Shown here: piece after piece, positions 42,456 through 50,322 of the stretch
Position numbering within the stretch: position 1 is the first letter of the stretch
How the letters are laid out: the number at the start of each line of letters is the position of its first letter
Origin: JANLQX01 sp031423635
Lineage (GTDB): Bacteria; Actinomycetota; Acidimicrobiia; Acidimicrobiales; JANYDT01
Length of the DNA: 64,000 nt
Assembly (NCBI GenBank): GCA_031423635.1
Contig: JANPFX010000086.1
Coordinates: 1 to 64,000 of the forward strand
Direction: 5' to 3'
Translations under genes and position numbers: made by a program
Notes under the pieces: model-generated
What the model saw: only the letters and a program-made list of their open reading frames with translations
Told to the model about the DNA's origin: nothing
Database searches by the model: none

Positions 42456-43612
42456 CGGCCCGGCTCGGTGACTCGCACCGTTCCATCATGGGCGACGACG
42501 AGGTCGGCGAGCGCGGCATCGTCGCCGAAAGCTCCGGGACGGGTGACGAACACGGCACGGTGACGGTTCCCCCAAGCCGCCCCGGGGGCAAGAAGGCCGT
42601 GCACAACCATCGGTTCGTCGCCGAGCAGGGCCGAGGCCGTGTCGCCCCCGAGCACGATGATCGTGGCGTAGCGGCGCTGGGCGATGGCGCGCTGGGCGGC
42701 GTCGGCCAGCAGCACGGCCTGGCGCTGGGCGTCGTCGGCAGGGATGCCCGCCGCCTCCGGGACCGTTGTCGTGAGGCAGTCCACGGGCCGGCCCGGGAGT
42801 CTCGCGGTGCGCGTGTCGAGGAATGCGAGCTGGCGTCTCGCCGCCGGGTGGAGGCTGCCGCACACGACCAGCACCGGTCCGTCGAGCGGTAGGGAAGGCC
42901 GTGCTCGGGCGTCGGTACGACCGTGTCCGACGAGGCATCGAGCGGCCGCGGCGACGCTCGCCGCCGTTCCGGCGAACACCGCGTTCGGGTGATGGGCCCA
43001 GGCGTTGGCCAGCGCGGAGATGTCGGCGTCGGTCGTCGCGTCGCACACGGCGATCCCGCCGGAAGCGGCCTCGACCCACCGGAGCAGCTCGTCAGCCGAG
43101 CGAATCGACGCGACCCCGACGGCGCCGACTCCTCGCAGATGCACGCCCGGGTCGCTCGACAGGACCGGCTGCCGGGGGTCCAGTCGCATCGGACCTTCCG
43201 AGACGGGGACCCCGTGGTCCATCACGATCCCGTCGCGGCACGTCCTTCCGGCCGCTGGGAACGCCGGGACGACGATGATCGGCACGCCGTTTCTCCGCTG
43301 GGACGCGACGATCTCGGTGGCCCAGTTGCCCCGCAACGTCGAATCGATCTTGTGCGCTAAACGCGCACCGCCATCGATCGCGTCGACGGCCCGGCCGGCG
43401 ATGCCCACTCGGTCGGCGGCCTCCGATCGGTCGAGATGGCGCGACCCGAGATCGAGCACGATCACCGCATCGCGGAGCCGCGACGCCCGCTCGACGCTCT
43501 GCCAGGCGATGACGGGAACGCTCCCGCATCCGAGTTCGGCACAGCCTCCGGCGGTCTCATTCGCGCCGGTGCGGTCGTCGGCCAGGACGACAAGTCTCGG
43601 CGCTACGGTCAC
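42452..43612 (-). CDS. Four-carbon acid sugar kinase (DUF1537/OtnK-DtnK family)
   Basis: The 386-residue two-domain kinase has an N-terminal substrate domain with VVLADDRTGANETAGG and the conserved HKIDSTLRGNWATEI, and a C-terminal nucleotide domain with VLVVCGSLHPAARRQL and the Gly-rich IIVLGGDTASALL. Members phosphorylate D-threonate, L-threonate, D-erythronate or 2-oxo-tetronate. Pairing with PdxA2 resembles the D-threonate route, but substrate assignment from sequence is uncertain. No regulator or transporter is adjacent. Codon 85 (within GARLAHKID) is TTA, a very rare codon here. Confidence 0.85.
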   Translation of the reverse strand: MTVAPRLVVLADDRTGANETAGGCAELGCGSVPVIAWQSVERASRLRDAVIVLDLGSRHLDRSEAADRVGIAGRAVDAIDGGARLAHKIDSTLRGNWATEIVASQRRNGVPIIVVPAFPAAGRTCRDGIVMDHGVPVSEGPMRLDPRQPVLSSDPGVHLRGVGAVGVASIRSADELLRWVEAASGGIAVCDATTDADISALANAWAHHPNAVFAGTAASVAAAARCLVGHGRTDARARPSLPLDGPVLVVCGSLHPAARRQLAFLDTRTARLPGRPVDCLTTTVPEAAGIPADDAQRQAVLLADAAQRAIAQRRYATIIVLGGDTASALLGDEPMVVHGLLAPGAAWGNRHRAVFVTRPGAFGDDAALADLVVAHDGTVRVTEPGR

Positions 43613-43738
43613 AACCTGCGGTCTAGCGCACCGAAGAGGACGCGATGGCGAGGCGGGTTGTTCGGACTACCCGCGCCCGCGAATGCTCGGGTCGTGAGGA
43701 ACTTCGCGGCGATGCGCGAAGCGCACCGCAGAAGCGGA

Positions 43739-44098
43739 TCATGCCGCGAGGCTGCGGAGCTCGGGATCGATGAGGTGGATGAGCTCTTCGATCGTCGAAG
43801 CGGACCGGCGGACCGCCGTTTCGGCGTCGCTTGCGCCGATCAGGTTCTTTGCCGCCCGCACGACGCGGCGCTCGAGGATGCGGCGTCGGCTCATGCCGAA
43901 TCCGATCGTGGGGAGCGCGCTGGCGACGCCGCTCACCTCGTAGGCGAGGAGAGCCCCGTGCAGGGTGATGAGGTCGGCTCGGATCGCTATCGGCGATTCG
44001 TCGGTCAGGAGTTCGAGTTCGGTCACGACCGTCTCGAGGGCGCGGGCGACCTCGAGGGTTCCGATCGGCGCGTCGACAGTGGGAAGTGTGTTCTGCAT
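43739..44098 (-). CDS. Hypothetical alpha-helical protein
   Basis: The 119-residue, probably cytosolic, mainly helical protein is of no family I recognise. It starts MQNTLPTVDAPIGTLEVARA. A hydrophobic middle (ALLAYEVSGVASALPTIGFG) is followed by the basic MSRRRILERRVVRAAKNLIGAS. It is divergent from purSL; the 224-nt gap (44099-44322) carries the purine operon promoter and no gene. Confidence 0.55.
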   Translation of the reverse strand: MQNTLPTVDAPIGTLEVARALETVVTELELLTDESPIAIRADLITLHGALLAYEVSGVASALPTIGFGMSRRRILERRVVRAAKNLIGASDAETAVRRSASTIEELIHLIDPELRSLAA

Positions 44099-44302
44099 GT
44101 ACTCATGGTGACGGGAGGTTGTGAACGTCAGATGACGAGGAAGGGCTTCTGACCGATGTCACGCGAGCCAAACGTCACTCGACCGGTCAGCGAACGTGGC
44201 GCTCGTCACCGTTCGGTCACCCCGTGTGCGATATCGGCGGTCGGCCCACCCGGGGTGGTCTCCGTCGAGAAATTGCTCGTGGTGAAAGGAATGTCAACGA
44301 AG

Positions 44303-44319
44303 GACACACCTAGGGTGTC
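44303..44319 (+). promoter_or_regulatory. purSL promoter with overlapping palindrome
   Basis: TAGGGT (44311-44316) is a -10 placed 6 nt before GTG 44323. It is embedded in a palindrome with arms GACAC (44303-44307) and GTGTC (44315-44319) around CCTAGG. A repressor bound there would block transcription of the whole purine operon. No repressor gene is adjacent. Confidence 0.4.
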
Positions 44320-44322
44320 GCG

Positions 44323-47214
44323 GTGGCGTCTACCGGGGAGCAGTGGAGGCTCGAGATCGACAGCCTCGACTCCGTTGCACAGGCCCTCCGCCTCGCCGAG
44401 CGGGCTCGCACGCTGCTCGGACCGGTGGCCGAAAGCGTTCGCTCGATCGGGGCCACGGCGCTCTACTTCGTCGCCGGGCCGCTGGACGAGGCGGGGCGGA
44501 AGCTGATCGGCGATGCCGTCGTCGATCCTGCGACCCAGCAGGGCACGTGGGCGAATGTCGGCGAAGGCGCCGGTACGGGACGGCGCGATGGCCGGCCGTA
44601 CGTGGAGGTCGCCCTTCGCCCAGGCGTCACGGATCCGGTCGGTGACGCGTTCTCGCATGCGGCCGCGGTGCTCGGCGTCCGCGGGATGACGGCAAGGTCG
44701 GGAACCCGCTACCGCTTCGACGCCGATGTCGACCGTCACGTGGTCGAGCTCGTTGCCGGAACCCTGCTCCACAACGACATCGTCGACGAGGTCTCGTTCG
44801 ACTCGGCGATCCTCGCCCGGTTCATCGGTCCGTCGGGCAACGACGCGGTCGAGGTCGTGCCGGTCCGCGACCTGTCCGACGACGAACTGGCCGCGCTTTC
44901 TCGGGAACGTGGTCTAGCGCTCGATCCTGCCGAGCTCGTGGCGGTCCGCGACTTCTTCGTCTCGATCGGCCGGGATCCCACGGACGCCGAGATCGAGACG
45001 ATCGCGCAGACCTGGAGCGAGCACTGCTCGCACAAGACCTTTCGCGCTCGGATCACCTGGGACGATGGAACGGAGGTCGAGCCGTTGCTCAGACAATTGC
45101 GCCGCTCGACCGACGAGATCGCCGCTCCATGGGTCCGATCGGCCTTTGTCGACAATGCCGGGATCATCGCGTTCGACCCGTCCTACGACATCGCCGTCAA
45201 GGTCGAGACGCACAATCACCCTTCCGCCGTGGAACCGTTCGGTGGTGCGAACACCGGCGTTGGTGGAGTCATCCGCGACGTTCTTGGCGTCGCCGCCGAC
45301 CCGATCGCCGTGACCGACATCCTCTGCTTCGGTCCGATGGACACACCGATCGATTCCCTGCCGGTCGGCGTGCTTCATCCGCAACGCATTCGCGACGGGG
45401 TGGTCGCGGGAATTGCCGACTACGGAAACAAGATGGGAATTCCCACCGTTGCCGGTGCGGTCGCCCACCAACAAGGCTTCACCTCGAACCCACTCGTGTT
45501 CGCCGGATGCATCGGTCTCCGGCCGGCCGACCTCGTCCTCAGCGGCCAGGAACCGGGCGATCGCATCGTCGTGCTGGGCGGGGCCACCGGGCGCGATGGC
45601 ATCCGGGGCGCTACGTTCTCCTCCGCGACGATGGACGCCACGACCGGCGACGTGGCCGGCGCCAGCGTGCAGATCGGCGATCCGATCACCGAAAAGCTGG
45701 TCGCCGATGTTTTGGTCGACGCCCGTGACCTCGGGCTCTTCACGGCCATCACCGATTGCGGTGCCGGTGGGTTCTCGTCGGCGATCGGGGAACTGGCGGC
45801 GATCCTCGGTGCCGACGTGGAGTTGCGAGCCGCACCGCGGAAGTACCCGGGGCTTGCCCCCTGGGAGCTGTGGCTCTCCGAAGCCCAAGAGCGCATGGTG
45901 CTGGCGGTTCGACCGGGCAACGTCGAAGCCCTTTCGACGATCTGCCGGGAACACGGTGTGTCGATCGCCGATCTCGGTTCGTTCCGTGACGACGGGCAAC
46001 TCGTCGTTCGTTGTGATGGCCGGGTGATCGTCGATCTGCCGGGCGAATTCCTCCACGAAGGTCGTCCGACCCGCGAGCTCCGGGCCGAGCATCCCCGGCC
46101 GCCGACATCGCACGATCGCCGCGACCCGTCACAGATCCTCGACAACGCCGGCCGGCTGATGCTCTCGGTGCTGTCGCACCCGGACGTCCGGTCCAATGAG
46201 GACATCGTGCGCGGTTTCGACCACGAGATCCTCGGCGCAACCGTCGGCCGGCCCTACTTGGGAGTCGAAGACGACGGACCCGCCGATGCGGCGGTGATTG
46301 CTCCGCTCCAAGCGGTCTCCGGACGCGGGCTGGCCATCGGCATCGGTATGAACTGCCGTACCGGTGTCATCGACGCCCGCCGGATGGCCGAAGCAGCGGT
46401 CGACGAAGCAGTGCGCAACGTTGTTGCCGTCGGGGCCGATCCGGCACAGATCTCGCTCCTCGACAACTTCTCATGGGGCGATCCACGTCGTCCGGAGATG
46501 CTCGGCCGCCTCGTCGACGCGGTCGCCGGATGCTGTCATTCGGCGAATGCCTTCGGGGCGCCGTTCGTGTCCGGAAAGGACTCGCTCAACAACGAATACG
46601 TTGCCGTCGACGGCAGCAGACGTTCGATTCCCCCGACGCTCGTGATCACCGCGATCGGCATCCTCCCGGATGCCGACCGGATCGTCACGAGCGATGCGAA
46701 AGGCCCGGAGAACGTGTTGGTCCTCGTCGGCGCCACTCGGGCGGAGTTGCGGGGGAGTGTGCTCGATGCCGTGCTCGGCATCGATGGCGGTGGCGAGGTC
46801 CCCGGTGGTGACGTCGGCTCTCCCGACCGAATGCAGACGATCCACAAGGCGATCGTCGATGGTCTGGTGCAGTCGGCGCACGATGTGGGCGATGGCGGTC
46901 TCGTCGTGGCGGTGGCCGAGATGGCGATGGGAGGCCGTCTCGGGGTCTGGGTGACGCTCGGAACGGATCTCACGCCCCCGGGAAACGCGGTCGATGCCCT
47001 GTTCAGCGAATCCAGCGGCCGCATGCTGCTCGAGGTCGTACCTGAACATGTCGAGGAGTTGTGCTCGAGGACCGGCGGGGCGGTCATCGGGTACTTCACC
47101 GACGAGACGAGGATCGTGTGGAACGTCGATGATCGCGTCGTGATCGACGTTGCGCTCGACGAGTCGCTCCATGCATGGCGTGGCCATGTGGGCGAACGGG
47201 GCGCATCATCGTGA
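44323..47214 (+). CDS. purL: FGAM synthase, PurS-like domains fused to PurL
   Basis: The 963-residue protein is longer than stand-alone small PurL (about 740). Residues 1-190 look like two PurS-like ferredoxin folds (RYRFDADVDRHVVELVAGTLLHNDIVDEVS). From about 220 the PurL part follows: TIAQTWSEHCSHKTF, KVETHNHPSAVEPFGGANTGVGG near residue 295, GIPTVAGAV, DCGAGGFSSAIGE, and FVSGKDSLNNEY in the second half. With PurQ supplying ammonia it makes FGAM from FGAR. No separate purS gene is present, consistent with fusion. GTG 44323 has a -10 6 nt upstream. The stop overlaps purQ (GTGA). Confidence 0.95.
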   Translation: MASTGEQWRLEIDSLDSVAQALRLAERARTLLGPVAESVRSIGATALYFVAGPLDEAGRKLIGDAVVDPATQQGTWANVGEGAGTGRRDGRPYVEVALRPGVTDPVGDAFSHAAAVLGVRGMTARSGTRYRFDADVDRHVVELVAGTLLHNDIVDEVSFDSAILARFIGPSGNDAVEVVPVRDLSDDELAALSRERGLALDPAELVAVRDFFVSIGRDPTDAEIETIAQTWSEHCSHKTFRARITWDDGTEVEPLLRQLRRSTDEIAAPWVRSAFVDNAGIIAFDPSYDIAVKVETHNHPSAVEPFGGANTGVGGVIRDVLGVAADPIAVTDILCFGPMDTPIDSLPVGVLHPQRIRDGVVAGIADYGNKMGIPTVAGAVAHQQGFTSNPLVFAGCIGLRPADLVLSGQEPGDRIVVLGGATGRDGIRGATFSSATMDATTGDVAGASVQIGDPITEKLVADVLVDARDLGLFTAITDCGAGGFSSAIGELAAILGADVELRAAPRKYPGLAPWELWLSEAQERMVLAVRPGNVEALSTICREHGVSIADLGSFRDDGQLVVRCDGRVIVDLPGEFLHEGRPTRELRAEHPRPPTSHDRRDPSQILDNAGRLMLSVLSHPDVRSNEDIVRGFDHEILGATVGRPYLGVEDDGPADAAVIAPLQAVSGRGLAIGIGMNCRTGVIDARRMAEAAVDEAVRNVVAVGADPAQISLLDNFSWGDPRRPEMLGRLVDAVAGCCHSANAFGAPFVSGKDSLNNEYVAVDGSRRSIPPTLVITAIGILPDADRIVTSDAKGPENVLVLVGATRAELRGSVLDAVLGIDGGGEVPGGDVGSPDRMQTIHKAIVDGLVQSAHDVGDGGLVVAVAEMAMGGRLGVWVTLGTDLTPPGNAVDALFSESSGRMLLEVVPEHVEELCSRTGGAVIGYFTDETRIVWNVDDRVVIDVALDESLHAWRGHVGERGASS

Positions 47215-47924
47215 CCCGACCGCGAGCGCTCGTCGTCTCCGCGCCGGGAACGAATCGCGACAACGATGTGGCGTACGCGCTGTCGCTCGCCGGTGCCGAA
47301 CCGGTTCGGACGCCGCTGCACGTGCTCGTCCGCCGTCCCCAGCGGCTTCTCGACGCGCAGATGGTCGTGTTCGCCGGTGGATTCTCCTATGCCGATGCTC
47401 TCGGGGCCGGCGCTCTGGCCGGACTCCAAGTCGAACGTTCGCTCTCCGACGAGCTGCGCGCGTTCGTCGCGTCGGGCCGTCCCGTGCTCGGGATCTGCAA
47501 CGGATTCCAGATCCTTGTCCGGGCCGGCCTACTCCCGGGGTCGCTGGTGCACAACAATGACGGCCGATTCGTGTGCCGCTGGGTAACGCTCGAACCGGTT
47601 GCGGAGACGCAGTGCGTTTGGACGAAGGGGATCGAGGACCCGATCGATTGCCCTGTTGCCCACGGCGAGGGTCGTTACCTCGCCAGCGCCGATATCATAG
47701 GTGCACATACCGTTCTTCGCTATGCCGACGGCACGAACCCGAACGGCTCGATGCTCGACACTGCCGGCGTCACCGACGCAACCGGAATGGTGCTCGGCAT
47801 GATGCCTCACCCCGAGAACCACGTGATCGACCGACAGCACCCGCGTTGGCACCGGGGCGAGCACCGAAATCTCGCGCGCCAGCTGTTCGATTCCGGCGTT
47901 GCGCACGTCAAGGCCACCGGATGA
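47211..47924 (+). CDS. purQ: FGAM synthase glutaminase subunit PurQ
   Basis: The 237-residue class I glutamine amidotransferase has catalytic Cys in LGICNGFQIL, oxyanion region FAGGFSYADALGAG, and His/Glu in MMPHPENH. It feeds ammonia to the PurSL protein encoded just upstream. The start GTG 47211 overlaps the purL stop. Codons 163-167 (ATA GGT GCA CAT ACC, 47697-47711) form a rare-codon patch shared with mfd and coxE. The stop overlaps purC by ATGA. Confidence 0.96.
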   Translation: MTRPRALVVSAPGTNRDNDVAYALSLAGAEPVRTPLHVLVRRPQRLLDAQMVVFAGGFSYADALGAGALAGLQVERSLSDELRAFVASGRPVLGICNGFQILVRAGLLPGSLVHNNDGRFVCRWVTLEPVAETQCVWTKGIEDPIDCPVAHGEGRYLASADIIGAHTVLRYADGTNPNGSMLDTAGVTDATGMVLGMMPHPENHVIDRQHPRWHRGEHRNLARQLFDSGVAHVKATG

Positions 47925-48913
47925 ACATGACGACCGGCGGCGATGACGTGGATCTCGATCTCGCGATGGTCGACCTGCTCGAGGAGATCGATCTTCCGCT
48001 CTCCGGACGACGTGAGGGGAAGGTCAGGATCGGGTGGGATCTCCCGGCTGACCGGCTGCTCTTTGTGACGACGGATCGTTTGTCCGCCTTCGATCGTGTG
48101 CTGGGCTGCGTCCCTGGTAAGGGTCAGGTCCTCAACCGGTTGGCGTGGTGGTGGTTCGACGAGCTCGGCGACATCGTCCCGAACCATGCCCTGTCCATTC
48201 CCGATCCGAACGTGCTCGTCGCCCGGCGAGCGTCGCCGCTCCCGGTCGAGGTGATCGTGCGCGGGGCGATCACTGGAGTCACCACCACCTCGCTGTGGAT
48301 GCGATACCGCGACGGTCAGCGGAGCATCGACGGCCATCAGCTGCCGGACGGGCTCAGCAAGAACGATCTGCTCACCGAACCCATCATCACGCCGACGACG
48401 AAAGCCGCCGCTGGGGGGCATGACGAGCCTCTGAGCGTGAGCGCGGTCGTTGAGCGCAGACTGGTCGAAGAGACGCTGTGGTCCGACGTTTGCGATGCGG
48501 CCCTGGCGCTTTTCACGCGGGGAACCGAGGTGGCGCGAGCAGCCGGCCTGGTCCTGGCCGACACGAAGTACGAGTTCGGCATCGATGCCGACGGACAGCT
48601 ACTGCTCATCGACGAGGTCCACACCCCGGACTCGTCGCGGTTCTGGAATGCCTCGACCCATGAGGAGCGGCTGAGTGCCGGCGCCGAGCCGGAGAGCTTC
48701 GACAAGGAGATCATCCGCTGCGCATATGCCGAGCGGGGGTACCGGGGCGACGGCACTCCTCCCGTGCTCCCGTGGAGCGTGTGGGACGACCTTGCGCTGG
48801 CGTACCGCACGGTGTTCGAGCGGCTCACCGGTGAACCTGTCGTGCTCACGCAGGAGCCCATTGCTCAGCGAATAGTTCGTGCGCTTACTTCTACAGGATT
48901 GATCGGGACCTAG
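47921..48913 (+). CDS. purC: SAICAR synthase
   Basis: The 330-residue enzyme ligates aspartate to CAIR. Motifs are GKVRIGWDLPADRLLFVTTDRLSAFD (in two parts), KGQVLNRLAWWWF, EVIVRGAITG, LSKNDLLTEPIITPTTKA, LADTKYEFG and LIDEVHTPDSSRFW. The length is at the long end of the bacterial range (about 240-300). The C-terminal codons QRIVRALTSTGLIG use several A/T-ending codons not favoured elsewhere. The start overlaps purQ; purF begins 5 nt after its stop. Confidence 0.96.
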   Translation: MNMTTGGDDVDLDLAMVDLLEEIDLPLSGRREGKVRIGWDLPADRLLFVTTDRLSAFDRVLGCVPGKGQVLNRLAWWWFDELGDIVPNHALSIPDPNVLVARRASPLPVEVIVRGAITGVTTTSLWMRYRDGQRSIDGHQLPDGLSKNDLLTEPIITPTTKAAAGGHDEPLSVSAVVERRLVEETLWSDVCDAALALFTRGTEVARAAGLVLADTKYEFGIDADGQLLLIDEVHTPDSSRFWNASTHEERLSAGAEPESFDKEIIRCAYAERGYRGDGTPPVLPWSVWDDLALAYRTVFERLTGEPVVLTQEPIAQRIVRALTSTGLIGT

Positions 48914-48918
48914 CTGCG

Positions 48919-50322
48919 ATGTGCGGAATCCTCGGAGTCACCCTCCCATCGTCGGCCGATGACCACGAGGCCGCCCGGCTCTCGTTCTTCGGTCTGTTCG
49001 CTCTCCAACACCGTGGGCAGGAGGGCGCCGGTCTGGCGACCGCGGACGGCACTGGTGCGCGTATCCACAAGGACACCGGACTGGTGACCCAACTCCTCAC
49101 CGAGGAACGGCTACGTCAGCTTCCCGGACACCACGCGATCGCCCACACGAGATATTCGACGACCGGATCGTCCGTCGTGCGCAACGCTCAGCCTTTCCTG
49201 GTGGAGACGAGGCACGGTCCCCTCGGCATCGTCCACAACGGCAACCTCGTCAACGCCGCCGAGTTGCGCGATGAGCTCCTGGCGAAGGGCTTCCCGCTCG
49301 CCGCCACCTCCGACACCGAGGTGATGGTGCTGATGCTGGCAAGTGCCGGCGGGAGCTCGTGGGAGGAACGGATCGAGCGGACCATGCCGGCGTGGAAGGG
49401 CGCGTACTCGCTCGTCGTACTCGCCTCCGACCGCATCGTCGCCGTGCGCGACCCGTGGGGGTTCCGTCCCCTCTCGATCGGTCGGCTCCCGAACGGCGGC
49501 TGGGCCGCGGCATCAGAGACCAGCGCCCTGGCCACGCTGGGTTGCAGCGAGGTGCGAGAGGTCGAGCCCGGCGAGATCGTCACGCTGTCCGGCGACTCCG
49601 CCTCCGGGCGCCGCACCCTCTTCGGTTCGCCGTCGCTCGCCCGCTGCACGTTCGAGCACGTGTACTTCTCCCGGCCGGACAGCGTGTGGGACGGCACCAG
49701 CGTGCATCACGTCCGTCAGCGGCTGGGCGAGCTCCTGGCCGAGGAGGCACCGGTCGGCGCCGACGTCGTCGTGCCGGTTCCCGACTCATCGATCCCGGCG
49801 GCCATCGGGTTCTCGCAACGTTCGGGGATCTCCTTCAACGACGGCTTCATCAAGAACCGCTACATCGGCCGCACCTTCATCGAGCCGACACAGGCCATGC
49901 GTGAGCACGGCGTGGCGATGAAGTTCAACGTGCTGCGCGAGAACCTCGAGGGTCGCCGTGTGGTGATGATCGACGACTCGATCGTTCGCGGCACCACTGC
50001 TGGTCCGCTCGTCCGAATGCTGCGAGACGCCGGCGCCACCGAGGTGCACGTGCGGGTCACCTGCCCGCCGATCACCCATCCGTGCCACATGGGACTTGAT
50101 ATGGGTACCTACGATGAGCTGATCTCGCATCGCCTCGACGTCGAGGGACTCCGGTCGCACATCGGCGCCGATTCGCTGGCTTTCCTCTCGCTGCCTTCGA
50201 TGATGAAGGCCATTGGTCGAACCGATGGCTACTGCAACGCGTGTTTCACCGGTGAGTACCCGATTCCTGTACCCGTGACATTCGGCCGCACGAAGAACAA
50301 CTTCGAGGGAGTCCTCCGATGA
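48919..50322 (+). CDS. purF: Amidophosphoribosyltransferase
   Basis: The 467-residue enzyme catalyses the first committed purine step, PRPP plus glutamine to phosphoribosylamine. The sequence starts MCGILGV, so the nucleophile Cys2 is exposed by removal of Met alone and there is no long propeptide. The PRPP-binding loop is VVMIDDSIVRGTT. Cysteines in RCTFEHVYFSRPDS, CPPITHPCHMG and GYCNACF match the [4Fe-4S] ligands of the B. subtilis-type enzyme. The stop overlaps purD by ATGA. Confidence 0.97.
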   Translation: MCGILGVTLPSSADDHEAARLSFFGLFALQHRGQEGAGLATADGTGARIHKDTGLVTQLLTEERLRQLPGHHAIAHTRYSTTGSSVVRNAQPFLVETRHGPLGIVHNGNLVNAAELRDELLAKGFPLAATSDTEVMVLMLASAGGSSWEERIERTMPAWKGAYSLVVLASDRIVAVRDPWGFRPLSIGRLPNGGWAAASETSALATLGCSEVREVEPGEIVTLSGDSASGRRTLFGSPSLARCTFEHVYFSRPDSVWDGTSVHHVRQRLGELLAEEAPVGADVVVPVPDSSIPAAIGFSQRSGISFNDGFIKNRYIGRTFIEPTQAMREHGVAMKFNVLRENLEGRRVVMIDDSIVRGTTAGPLVRMLRDAGATEVHVRVTCPPITHPCHMGLDMGTYDELISHRLDVEGLRSHIGADSLAFLSLPSMMKAIGRTDGYCNACFTGEYPIPVPVTFGRTKNNFEGVLR

